Assembly (NCBI GenBank): GCA_002007465.1 | Contig: LNAC01000001.1 | Span: forward strand, 6,429,085 to 6,493,084 | Length of the DNA: 64,000 nt | Direction: 5' to 3' | Source: Ailurus styani | Taxonomy: Eukaryota; Chordata; Mammalia; Carnivora; Ailuridae | Shown here: positions 11,621-21,529 of the stretch, one piece after another | Layout of the letters: each line of letters begins with the position of its first letter | Position numbering within the stretch: position 1 is the stretch's first letter | Program-made: the position numbers and the translations under genes | The notes under the pieces: generated by a model | The model's database searches: none | What the model was told of the DNA's origin: nothing | The model's input: the letters and a program-made list of their open reading frames with translations, nothing else

Positions 11621-12561
11621 CTCCGTGCCTATTGAGATAATCACGTGGGTTTTGTCCTTTATTCCATTAACATGCTGCGTTATATGGATTGACTTTCAGG
11701 TATTGAACCAACCTTGCATTCAGTCCTAGGATAAATCCCACCTGGTCATGGTGTATACATTTTTCATATGTGGCTGGATTCAGTTTACTGGTATTTTGTT
11801 GAGAATTTTTGTACCCATATTCATGGGGGTATTGGTTTGTAGTTTTCTTGTGATGTCTCTGTCTGGATTTGACATCAGGGTAATACTAGCCTCTAGATTG
11901 ATTTGGGAAGTGGTCTCCTCTCTTCTATGTTTGGAAGATTTAGTGAAAAACCAGTGTTAATTCTTCCTTAAGATTTGGTGAAATTATTAATGAAGCTACC
12001 TGGTTCTGGGCTTTTCTTCATGGAATGTTTTTTTTATTACTAACTCAATCTTCTTATATTCAGATTTTCTATTTCTTCTTAAGTTAGTTTTGGCAGTTTC
12101 TGTCCTTTTGGGAATTTGTGCACTTAACCTAGGTTATCTGATTTTCTGGTGTACAATCATTCCTAGTACTATTGCATTGTCCTTTTTCCTACTGGCAATG
12201 TCTTCAGTAATTTTGAGTCTTTTTGTTAATTTGGTCAGTCTAAAGATTTTTCCATTTCTTTATCTTTTTGGTTTCCATTGCTCTTCTCAATTGTTTTTCT
12301 TTTTTCTATTTCGTTTATGTCAACTCCAATCTTAATTATTTTCTTTCTTCTCCTAGCTTTGGATTTAATTTGCTCTTTTTCTTAAGGGGGAAGTTTATGT
12401 TATTGATTCAGGATATTTTTTGCTTCTCTCATATAGGTATTACGTGTCATCTAAGCACTATTGTTGCTGTGTGCCATAGGTTTTGATATGTTGTGTTTTT
12501 GTTTTCAGTCACTCAAAGGATTTTTCGGGTTTCACCTCTGATTCCTGGCTTGACCCACTGG

Positions 12562-12939
12562 TTAATTTGAATGTGTGTGTAATTTCCACATATTTGTTAA
12601 TTTCCCAAATTTTCTTCTGTTATTGATTTCTAATTTCATCCTGTTTTTGTATGATTTCAAGCCTTGTAAATTTATTGAGTCTTGTTTAAACCTTACATAT
12701 GGACTATCTTGGGGACTGTTCCATTTTGTACTTGAGAGGAATGCGTGTTCTGCTGCTGGGTGGAATGTTCTGTAGATGTCTGTTAGGTCTGCTTGGTTTA
12801 CAGTGTTGTTCAAGACTTCTATTTCCTTGGTTATCTTCTGCCTGGTTGTCTCTGTTATTGAAAGTGAGGCATTGAAGTCACCAACTATCATTGTTGAATT
12901 GTCTATTTCTCTCTTTAATTCTGTTAGTTTTGGCTTCAT
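12562..12939 (-). pseudogene. L1 ORF2 endonuclease remnant
   Basis: The longest open piece of the antisense L1M, 125 residues. It carries the L1 endonuclease signature 'GDFN' (residues 20-23), 'DIYRTFHP' (54-61) and 'MKLEINNRRK' (101-110), in the order seen in L1 ORF2p. The expected catalytic Ser-Asp-His before the last motif reads Ser-Tyr-Lys (96-98), so the catalytic Asp and His are gone. Upstream and downstream parts are in other frames. It belongs to the decayed L1M around it and is not a cellular gene. Confidence 0.85.
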
Positions 12940-13703
12940 CCATTTTGGAACTCTATTTTAGGTGTGTAAATGTTTATTGCTGTTATATCTTCTTGATTCC
13001 TTGAACTTTTATCATTATAATATGTCCTTCTTTGTCTCTAGTAACACTTTGGGACATAAAGTCTATTCTTTCTGCTATTAGTATAGCCACTCCAGCTCTT
13101 TTTTGATTACTGCTGGCATGATATATTTTTCCATCCCTTGATTTTCAACCTATTTTTGTCTTTAAACCTAAAATATGTCTCTTATAGATAGTGTGCAGTG
13201 GAATCTTTTTTAATCTACTTTACCAATATCTGCCTTTTAATTGGGGTTTTAATCTATTTACATTTAATATAATTACTGATAGGATAGGATTTATATCTGC
13301 CATTTTTCTATTTGCCTTATCTATGTCTTCGTCTCTTTTGTTCCTCTATTCCTCCATGATCACCTTTGTATGTTACATATTTTTTCACATACCACTGTCA
13401 CTACTTTAGCGTTTTCAAAATGTGTTTTTTTTTCCTTACTGATTGCTGTAGGGACCAAAATTAACATCTTAATTTACAACTTAAATTTAGATTAATAACA
13501 ACTTAATTTCAATATTATACAAAAACTATGTTTCTATATAGTTCTGTTCTCTCCCCCATTCTTCGTGCTATTATTAGTATACAAATGACATTTTTATATG
13601 TCAATTATGTCAATTAACACAAATTTATAACTATTGTTTTAGGCAGTTGTCTTTTATATCAGATAGGAGAAAAGAAGACTTAAAAGTGCATTAATACTCT
13701 CTT

Positions 13704-13857
13704 TTATAATTACCTTTGCCAGTATTCTTTATTTCTTCATATGGATTCAAGCTGCTTCCTAGGGTCTTTTCATTTCAGACTTATAATTACCTTTGCCAGT
13801 ATTCTTTATTTCTTCATATGGATTCAAGCTGCTTCCTAGAGTCTTTTCATTTCAGAC
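13704..13857. repeat. 77-base tandem duplication inside L1M
   Basis: Two directly adjoining copies (13704-13780 and 13781-13857), each starting 'TTATAATTACCTTTGCCAG' and ending 'TTTTCATTTCAGAC'. I see a single difference (AGGGTC against AGAGTC). The surrounding L1M is heavily diverged, so the duplication is much younger than its host, or is an assembly error. Confidence 0.95.
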
Positions 13858-14030
13858 TTGAGGACTCCTTTTAGTACTTCTTGTGGGACAGGTCGGTTGG
13901 AAACAAAATGACTCAGTTTTTGTTTTCCTGGGAATATTTTAACTTCTCTATCATTTCAAATGATAACTTGCTGGATTTAATGTATGCTTCAAAGTCTTTT
14001 TCTTAAAACATAGTTTGTTGTGATTTTTTT

Positions 14031-14240
14031 AGAGAGAGAGAGAGAGAGAGCACGTGTGTGCGTGAGTGGGGGGAGGGGCAGACAGAGAGGGAGAGAAAGA
14101 ATCCCAACAGGCTCCACGCCCAGCACAGAGCCTGATGCAAGGCTCCATCCCACTGACCTTGAGGTCATGACCCTGAGATCATGACCTGACCTGAAACCAA
14201 GAGTCAGACACTCAACCCACTATGTCATCCAGGCGCCCCC
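14031..14240 (-). mobile_element. CAN-SINE (old copy) with an expanded AG tract
   Basis: Minus-strand copy ending '..CATCCAGGCGCCCC', with 'AGATCATGACCTGACCTG' in the middle. Its left part is a long (AG)n run (14031-14050) followed by a GT-rich stretch. Inserted into the antisense L1M: L1 sequence resumes on both sides. Confidence 0.9.
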
Positions 14241-15600
14241 TTGGTAATTTTTTCTTTTGCCACTTTAAATATGTCATCCCATTGTCCTCTGTACTCCACG
14301 GTTTCTAATAACTCAGGTGTTGATCTTATTGAAGATCCTCTGTATGTGATGAGTTGCATCTTTTTGCTGCTTTTAAGATTCTCTCTTTGTTTTTGGCTTT
14401 CAATAGTTTGCTTATGATGTGGTTACTTGTGAGTCTCTGAGTGTATCCTACTTGAAATTCAGTGAGCTTCTTGAATGTGTAGATTAATGTTTTTCATCAA
14501 ATTTGGGAAGTTTAGCCATTATTTTTTCAGATATTCTTCCTTCCCCTTTTTCTCTACTCTCCTTCTGGGATTTTCAGTGTGCATATGCTGGTATATTGTA
14601 TGGAGTCCTACAGATCTTGGCTTATTTTTCTTCATTCTTTTTTTTTTTTTTCCTGTTCTCAGACTGGAAGATCTCAGCTGACCTATCTTCAAGTTTTCTG
14701 ATTCTTCCCTCTGCCTATTCAAAACTGTAACTGAGCCCCTCTATATTTTCCAAATCCAAAACTTCTGTTTGGTTCTTTCTCATAATTTCTGTCCCTACCT
14801 GATATTCTCTATTTGGCAAGACATCATTCATGTACTTTCATTTAGTACTTTATACATGATTTTTTTTTTACTTTTTTTAAACGTATTTTAAATAAATAAT
14901 TTAAAATCTTTGTCTAGTAAATCCGATGTCTGGGCTTCCTCAGAGACAGTTTCTATTGACTTTTGTCCCCCTATATTTGGACCACACTTTCTTTTTTCAC
15001 TGCAAGCCTTGTGTTTCTAATTCTTTGGATTTTCTGAAAACTAGACATTTAAAATAATATAATGTGGCCAACTCTGGAAATCAGATTCTCCCCTCTCCCC
15101 AGGATTTGTTGTTGTTGCTGTTTATTATGGTTGCTCTTGGCTTTTTATTGACTTTTCTCAAACCAATTCTGTAAAGTCTCATTCTTTGATATGTGACTAA
15201 AGTCTCCACAGGCTTAGTGGTGAGCTAATGATGGGACAGAGATTTGCTTCGATGCCTGGAACCAATGAATCTCCCAGTCTTTGAGGAGGGGCTCTGTATG
15301 CACGTTGAACGCTCCTTCAACACTCAGCCAGGAGATTGACAACTCTGTCTTAGCCTCACTTCCTGCTTATGCAGAGCCGAAAAGTTCTTCAAAGTTGAGA
15401 AACTTAAAGCCTTCTCAGGTCTTTCCTGAGCATATGCATAGCCCTGGACATACGTACATCCTTAAATATGTGCATGGCCTTCCAGATTCTTCACAATATA
15501 TCAGAGATCAAAGCTCCCTATGGACGTGTGATTTCCTAGATTTTTCTTTTAAAACTTTTGTTTGTGTATTATTTGCCCCAACTCTTATCTGTCACCTCAT

Positions 15601-15885
15601 GAGTACTCACTAGGTGCCAGACACTGTGATGGGTACCTGAAGAGACATGATAGAGCCCCTCCTGTTGTGGAGCTAATACTCTAGATAAGGAGACAGCATT
15701 ATAGCTGGGCTTCATGAACAATGTGGGCAAGTAACACCCGGGAAACAAGTAACACCTGGGAAACAAGTAACACCCGGGAAACAAGTAACACCCGGGAAGG
15801 TCCAAGGGAGAGACAGTCAGTGACGCTTGGAGTAGAGGCAGGCTTTCCAGAAGAAGCAACATCCTACCTGAGCTTTAAGGGACAA
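15601..15885 (-). mobile_element. L2 fragment, antisense
   Basis: Reversed L2 3' end: 'TCACTAGGTGCCAGACACTG', 'ATGATAGAGCCCCTCCTG', 'TGGAGCTAATACTCTAGATA', then, after the minisatellite, 'GGCTTTCCAGAAGAAGC' and 'CCTGAGCTTTAAGGGAC', which match the reversed 'GGAAGGCCTCTCTGAGGAGG..GAGACCTGAATGA' portion. Confidence 0.7.
15729..15798. repeat. 18-base minisatellite within L2
   Basis: Just under four copies of an 18-base unit, 'CAAGTAACACCCGGGAAA', in perfect register, with one copy reading ACCTGGG. It lies in the L2 fragment and does not match the L2 consensus I know, so it looks like a local expansion. Confidence 0.95.
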
Positions 15886-15919
15886 ATAGTCTTGCTATGA
15901 TTTGGTGGGAAACTGGTCA

Positions 15920-16299
15920 TGTATTAGCTTGTTCGGGCTGCCGTAACAAAGTATCACAGACTCCCCGGCTTAAACAACATAAAGTTACTTTCTCACATTC
16001 CTAGAGTCTAGAAGTCCAAGATCAAGGAATCAGGAGCTTGGTTTCTCCTAAGGACTCTCTTCCTGGCTTATACCCAGCCAGCTGCCTGTGTCCTCACATA
16101 GCCTTTCCTTTGTACACACACATTCCTGGTGTCTCTTCTTTTTCTTTTAAGAACACCAGTTCTTTTGGATCAAAGACCCACTCTTATGACCTCATTTAAC
16201 CTCAATTACTTTTCAAAGTTCCTATCTCCAAATACATTCACAGTAGGAGTTCTAGCTTCAACATATGAATTTTGGGAGGATACAATTCAGTCCATAACA
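15920..16299 (-). mobile_element. MaLR-type LTR, antisense, near complete
   Basis: Starts 'TGTATTAGCTTGTTCGGGC', with 'TAACAAAGTATCACAGACT', 'GTCTAGAAGTCCAAGATCAA', 'TATCTCCAAATACATTCACA', 'CAACATATGAATTTTGGGAG' and ends 'TCCATAACA'. It is the reverse of the same LTR class seen at 57745-58118. Solo LTR, no internal region next to it. Confidence 0.85.
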
Positions 16300-16620
16300 G
16301 GTAATAATTGAACAAAAGTTTGGAAATGAGAGGGAACACTGACATGCACTAAGATGTGACTTTGATTTATGCTTTTCTGCTTTACCTACCCATTTCTACT
16401 CCCAGGTCATCTTGGTTTTCTGAGTTTAGGTGTCCTTGTTTCACTGTTCTGAAATAAAAGAATATACAGAAAAATTTTTAATGACCTACATTTATTTAAA
16501 AATATATCTAATAAGACTGATGAAAACTTTAAAGAGAGAAAAATATTGCTGGGACAAACACAGATGACTACTGAAGTATCAAATTATTTAATGTACTAAA
16601 GTACTGTGCTCTCTTCCGTA
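16300..16620. other. AT-rich unique sequence
   Basis: Nothing recognised. Confidence 0.4.
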
Positions 16621-16624
16621 GTGT

Positions 16625-16940
16625 GCACTTGTGATTAGAAAGCAGCAACCCAGCTGGGACTACATTTCCCAGTCCTCCTTGCGTCCAGATGGAACCATGT
16701 GACCCCCTCAGGCCAATCAAATGTGAATGGAAATAGACTCACTTCCAGGCTAGTGGGTTAGAACATGGCTCTTTATCCAGCACTGAATGGAGAGGATTCC
16801 AAAGCACTAGAGGAGGGAATCACCATGAGCTGGAAGGAGCCTGGGTCCTTGAATACGTGCATTGGACTTGCTCTTTTCTAGTTCAGAAAACCACTGAGAT
16901 TCAGAGTTTCTCTTTTATAACTACCTGCTTCACCTTAGCT
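16625..16940 (+). repeat. LTR-like old repeat (unnamed)
   Basis: Matches a common old mammalian repeat with 'GGACTACATTTCCCAGTCC', 'GGAACCATGTGACC', 'GCCAATCAAATGTGAATGG', 'GAGCCTGGGTCCTTGAATA' and 'CCACTGAGATTCAGAG'. A probable relative lies at 51700-52080. I cannot name the family with confidence. Confidence 0.55.
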
Positions 16941-16954
16941 AGTATAATCACCAT

Positions 16955-17225
16955 AACCCCAAAGTTGTTTTTCTTTTTTCACATATTTCCTTCTAGTTCT
17001 TATCAACATAGATTCATTTTTACATAGGTAAAATGTAGCATGGTGTACAGAGTATTTTTATTCATTTTTTTAACATATAGATATTTTTCAAAATTTTCCC
17101 TATACATCTATTAATTTCATTTTCAGGGCCTACATAATATTTCACTGGACAAACATGTCCCTAGTTGCTGAACATTTGGTTGTTTCCAATTGTTACTTGA
17201 AAGTATTATAAAGCACTTGTTAGCC
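16955..17225 (-). mobile_element. L1M 3' UTR fragment, antisense
   Basis: 'CCTACATAATATTTCACTGG' and 'CTGAACATTTGGTTGTTTCC' mirror the reversed L1M 3' UTR ('..ATTCCATTG..GGACATTTGGGTTGTTTCC'). Confidence 0.65.
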
Positions 17226-17872
17226 TGACATTGGGCAAGGAAATAAACTAAACAAATGATACAGCAAGATACCACTACAGACATCAAAAAGAGCAGCAAA
17301 CAGCAGAAATAGGGAAATAGACAAAGAGATAAAGGGAAGTGATTCCTATAATAAGCCCCTCAAGGAAAGCTGCATCTGGAGAGTAGAAATTCTCAACCAA
17401 CACATGTCAGGTCTCTCAAGTGCAGGACATGGGATTCAGTCAGATATGGTCTCTAGGCTAATGTGACATGTCATCAAATACTTATCACCAGTTAGAGCCC
17501 AAAGATGCAAGGTGAACGTAGGAAAAAAAGTTTTAGAACCAAGAGACTGGATGTCAGGATGGAAGTGCCCTTATTCCCTGGGAAGCCTCTGTTTTCTCTC
17601 TCCAATAGGAGTATATCACTTATGTAGGTGAAAACGTTTGGTAAACTATAAATTGGCAATACATATGCATGCAGACAATATTTTGAAATATTATTCGTTA
17701 CACTTTTCCTCTGGGTTGTTCCTGTGTTTTCCATTTGAGTTTTGACGCAGATGGTTGAAAGTCCATGCCCGCCATTGTTTGACCTCCGGCCTTACCTATG
17801 GTTTGCAAGTGCCAGGTCCTGGAGAGACACGTGGCTCTGGGGATTTCCAAAAACATGACTGGTCTATCAAAA
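17226..17872. other. Unique sequence, nothing recognised
   Basis: No gene or repeat identified up to the target duplication of the next SINE. Confidence 0.4.
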
Positions 17873-17887
17873 CTGAAATCTGGTGGG

Positions 17888-18081
17888 AGCGTCTGGGAGG
17901 CTCAGTTAATTGCCCAGCTGCTGATTTGGGCTCAGGTCATGATCTCAGGGTTGTGAGATCAAGCCCCGAGTTGGGCTCCACCTTCAGTGGGGAGTCTACT
18001 TGGAGATTCTCTCTCTTCCTCTGCCCTCCCCACAGGTGCTCTTTCTCCCTAAAATAAATAAATTCATTTTAAAAAACCCAC
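17888..18081 (+). mobile_element. CAN-SINE (old subfamily)
   Basis: Head 'GGGAGCGTCTGGGAGGCTCAG', 'GGCTCAGGTCATGATCTCAG', 'GGGGAGTCTACTTGGAGA' and a tail 'AAAATAAATAAATTCATTTT'. Flanked by a perfect 15-base target duplication CTGAAATCTGGTGGG (17873-17887 and 18082-18096). The duplication is perfect although the body is diverged. Confidence 0.95.
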
Positions 18082-18096
18082 CTGAAATCTGGTGGG

Positions 18097-18914
18097 CTGG
18101 GATGTGAACCACAGTAGAGAGAAGGCTATGTGGCCGCAGGATGGTTCCCCTTCACTCTGGGTGGCATGGGGCAGGCTAAGAGAACTGGAGGGCAGGGCTG
18201 GGGTCTAAACCCTGGTAAGGGTCCTCTTCGCACCCAGTGGCCCGGGTGCCGTCTGAGAGACCCCGGAGGTCCAGAGACTCAACTTTAGATAACACAAAAT
18301 GGTTCCCCACCGGCACTCTGAGAGGAAAGAGTGTCCAAGCATAACGATCCCACAACCCTGAGCAGAAGGAAGAACCTGTGATTCCTCAGGGCTCTGGAAA
18401 CTGCAAACGCCCCTCACCTCTGAGGGGCGCTCAAGAGGACCTGTACTCTGCTCGCTCCCTTGCTGGGGCTCCAGGGCGAGGCGCCAGTGGGCTCCCCAGC
18501 CTGGCAGGGCAGGAGGATGTGGGCCCCTCCCCGGATGAGCACCCCAGAAAAACCAGGTCGGGGTGAGACATAGCAGAGCCCGCCAGCTCTCCACCGAGGC
18601 CGACCAGAGAGCACCCAGCGCAGCACAGGCCGGCGCCCTAGCGCCTGTCCAGGGAGAGGGGAAGGGGTGAACATTAGAGTTGCCTCCTGTGGGGGGAGGG
18701 GAACTCTTCCACCAGCCACGAGTCGGGCATTTGGAAACGAGTTCGCTCCCGGGATACATAAAGTGACCCTCTTTGCACATTCGAGTTTGTGACCAAGAAA
18801 CGGGCCTTCAAGACACGAAAATACATGAATGCTGTCTTGCTTTGCATTCAGAGTGCTTTGCAAATTGTAGCGCAAATGTTTATATTATCACTATTAATTG
18901 CTAGAGCAGAGCTA
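18097..18914. other. GC-rich unique sequence with spurious long ORFs
   Basis: GC-rich. Holds the longest uninterrupted frame free of N in the window (191 codons, minus, 18205-18780) and an overlapping 153-codon frame. Neither shows a domain, signal peptide or family resemblance; both are rich in Pro, Ser, Gly and Trp as expected from GC-rich non-coding DNA. Confidence 0.4.
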
Positions 18915-19277
18915 TATTCACTTATTCAGTAAATGGTTATTGCCTTCCAAGAGTCAAACACCCGTGAGGCTCCCGAACATAGAGAAGGGGACAAAACCGC
19001 AAATCCCTGCTCTTGAGAGGTTCGGGTCTGCGGAGGAGGGCAGGAGCAAAGGCACAGGGAGGGTGCCAAGCCTGCCAGCTGGGGCCAGGTGCTTTGAGGA
19101 AAAGAAGGTTGGGGGGGGGGTTGGTTTGCTAAGGACGGTCAGGGACGCCCTCCCTGAGCAGGTGTCACCAGAGCCGAGCCCCGGAGCTGAGGCTTTGTGA
19201 CCCAGCCAGTGCAGCAGGGGAGCCGCAAGGCCGGCGCCCGGCGAGGTGGGCAGGAGCGGGGAGGAGGCCTGGCGGGG
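18915..19277 (-). mobile_element. L2 fragment, antisense, runs into the gap
   Basis: 'ATTCACTTATTCAGTAAATGG', 'AGAGAAGGGGACAAAACCGC', 'AATCCCTGCTCTTGAGAGG' and 'CAGGGACGCCCTCCCTGAGC' mirror reversed L2 ('..CAACAAATATTTATTG..CCTGCCCTCATGGAGC..GGAAGGCCTCTCTGAGG'). GC and CpG content rise toward the right edge, where the assembly gap starts. A G tract of ten or more sits near 19110. Confidence 0.6.
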
Positions 19278-20119
19278 NNNNNNNNNNNNNNNNNNNNNNN
19301 NNNNNNNNNNNNNNNNNNNNNNNNNNNNNNNNNNNNNNNNNNNNNNNNNNNNNNNNNNNNNNNNNNNNNNNNNNNNNNNNNNNNNNNNNNNNNNNNNNNN
19401 NNNNNNNNNNNNNNNNNNNNNNNNNNNNNNNNNNNNNNNNNNNNNNNNNNNNNNNNNNNNNNNNNNNNNNNNNNNNNNNNNNNNNNNNNNNNNNNNNNNN
19501 NNNNNNNNNNNNNNNNNNNNNNNNNNNNNNNNNNNNNNNNNNNNNNNNNNNNNNNNNNNNNNNNNNNNNNNNNNNNNNNNNNNNNNNNNNNNNNNNNNNN
19601 NNNNNNNNNNNNNNNNNNNNNNNNNNNNNNNNNNNNNNNNNNNNNNNNNNNNNNNNNNNNNNNNNNNNNNNNNNNNNNNNNNNNNNNNNNNNNNNNNNNN
19701 NNNNNNNNNNNNNNNNNNNNNNNNNNNNNNNNNNNNNNNNNNNNNNNNNNNNNNNNNNNNNNNNNNNNNNNNNNNNNNNNNNNNNNNNNNNNNNNNNNNN
19801 NNNNNNNNNNNNNNNNNNNNNNNNNNNNNNNNNNNNNNNNNNNNNNNNNNNNNNNNNNNNNNNNNNNNNNNNNNNNNNNNNNNNNNNNNNNNNNNNNNNN
19901 NNNNNNNNNNNNNNNNNNNNNNNNNNNNNNNNNNNNNNNNNNNNNNNNNNNNNNNNNNNNNNNNNNNNNNNNNNNNNNNNNNNNNNNNNNNNNNNNNNNN
20001 NNNNNNNNNNNNNNNNNNNNNNNNNNNNNNNNNNNNNNNNNNNNNNNNNNNNNNNNNNNNNNNNNNNNNNNNNNNNNNNNNNNNNNNNNNNNNNNNNNNN
20101 NNNNNNNNNNNNNNNNNNN
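19278..20119. other. Assembly gap, 842 N
   Basis: Unbroken run of N. Its length is not a round default, so it may reflect a measured or aligned estimate. Both flanks are GC-rich and the right one is a CpG island. Open frames that cross it are artefacts of N. Confidence 0.99.
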
Positions 20120-20440
20120 GCGCGCCGCCGCCCCTGCACCTGCCGGGCTGGAGCGCACCTCCCGGCGGGCTGGCAGCGGGGCCGCAGCGCGCACTGCGCA
20201 ATTCCCGAGCCCGCGCCGTCCCGAGCCGCTGGCTTCTGATGGATCGCCCTCTACCCGGATGGAGACCACCACCGGAGGAAAACGGATGACCGGGAGGGGG
20301 CAGAGGGGGTGGGGGGTGGCCACCTACCCCCCCCACCTCCTTGCGCGCTCCGCAGCTCCCAAAGCTAACCCCTGCACACGAAGCATCAGCTAGTGTATAC
20401 ATCACCGGTAAATGCCGCGCCGGGGTTGGAGCAGCTTTTC
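20120..20440. promoter_or_regulatory. CpG island (right part; left part lies in the gap)
   Basis: I count about nineteen CpG in the first 115 bases after the gap, in a genome that is otherwise CpG-poor. 'GCGCGCACTGCGCA' holds NRF1-like half sites (TGCGC/GCGCA). A G-rich stretch at 20290-20322 follows, with several G runs able to form a quadruplex. Further CpG continue to about 20425. This is the composition of a promoter or first exon. No start codon, splice donor or direction of transcription can be assigned. Confidence 0.7.
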
Positions 20441-21529
20441 ATTTCATTTTGTTTTGTTGCCCTTCGCCAATTGCTTTGCCCCCCCCACCTCCTTGACTCT
20501 TGCCTCCCTGTTCTTACACAGATCGCTGTCCTGACCCTTATTCTTTCTCCCTTCACGTCTCTGCCCTCAGCCAACTAATTTATTGATTGGCTTTTACCTA
20601 AGGCCAAATGAAGTTCTCCTTTATTGAGACAATTTCTCAAAGTCTGTAACTTGCGCAGAACGATTTCACCTCACGTTCGCTTTAATTAATGGAGAGCCAC
20701 TCACCAAGCCGGGTCCGCGGCCACATGCGCCGCGCATGTTAATTTCCTTCCTACTCTGCTGGCTTCACCCGACGCCAGAAGCACAAAGAATTGTTTCATC
20801 CCCCTATTCACTCAGGAAGTCGTTGCCTGGATAAGCACCACACACGCCCTGCCCTTAAGACAGGGTCTGGGCCATATCGACAGTAATGGGCAGTGGGTTT
20901 TGAGTCACTTCGACGAACTGCATCTAATAAAATCAGAAAGCACTGATACTTGCCCTGAATTATTGTTTACCCGAAAGCTACTTCTGTTTAAAATATTCAG
21001 GTAATTGAGTAAACTGGAGTGTGCTCAACTTCTCACCAAACCCTGCAGCTAGCCCCCTCTCTTTACGCACCTTTGTCTCTGGCTGGGAGACTGCAAGTGA
21101 GCAATTCAACACATTCCCCATGGTTGCGCCTCTTCGCCCCGGGGTAGACCAGAACTCTGTCCTTTAGGTTGAGTCTCAAAATGTGGGTAATGCATTTAAA
21201 TCCCTTTACTTAGACAGTCCCTAAAAGCCATTGTAAAAGTATGATTCTGAAGTAGTACGTGACTTGTATTTGCTCCTTTATTAATTAAAAAACTAAAGCC
21301 ACAAAAGACCACAAATTCCCAAATTCTCTCTCATCTTACTTTGCCAAGTCACCAGCTTAAGAAGGAGGCAGGGCATTCTACCCAAAACTATACCAGTGCA
21401 GACTGCCATGTAATAATTTCTTTTAAATCGTTTGAATGGCTAACATATTCACAAAGATCAAGCATCCTTTATGTGAAAAGGTAATCAGGAAAAAGTCTGT
21501 TCCCCACTCAATCTGCAACCACCCCCCAC
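20441..21529. other. Unique sequence next to the CpG island, conserved-looking
   Basis: No repeat landmarks. Bases 20580-21000 look like conserved regulatory DNA: TTTAATTAATGG at 20681-20692 is a paired homeodomain-type site, ATTGATTGG lies near 20582, and a 17-base palindrome ACATGCG-CCG-CGCATGT occupies 20723-20739. No coding frame. Conservation is inferred from appearance only. Confidence 0.45.

Larger units (their letters stand above)
11630..15600 (-). mobile_element. L1M, nearly full length, antisense
   Basis: Reading right to left in L1 order: 5' UTR-like sequence (about 14900-15600, including 'GTCTGGGCTTCCTCAGAGAC' near 14930), ORF1 (about 13860-14870, 'TTCATCAAATTTGGGAAGTT', 'TCTTCAAGTTTTCTGATTCT'), ORF2 endonuclease (12560-13400) and the start of reverse transcriptase (11630-12500, 'GTATTTTGTTGAGAATTTTT'). 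The 3' end is missing. Frames are broken throughout. A CAN-SINE (14031-14240) and a 77-base tandem duplication (13704-13857) interrupt it. Confidence 0.85.

Noticed and set aside
12562..12939. 125-codon frame that looks like a real enzyme
   Set aside because: It is the L1 ORF2 endonuclease of a decayed L1M and has lost the catalytic Asp and His of its last motif.
15729..15798. Regularly repeated units that could suggest a CRISPR array
   Set aside because: Units abut directly with no variable spacers, and the genome is mammalian. Minisatellite. The same holds for 39589-39672.
18205..18780. 191-codon minus-strand open frame, with a 153-codon frame overlapping it
   Set aside because: GC-rich sequence keeps several frames open at once. 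No domain, no family resemblance, no splice context, and overlapping frames are equally open.
18954..20405. Frames of 324-483 codons across the gap
   Set aside because: They exist only because N is read through; no stop codon can appear in 842 N. Real sequence is unknown.
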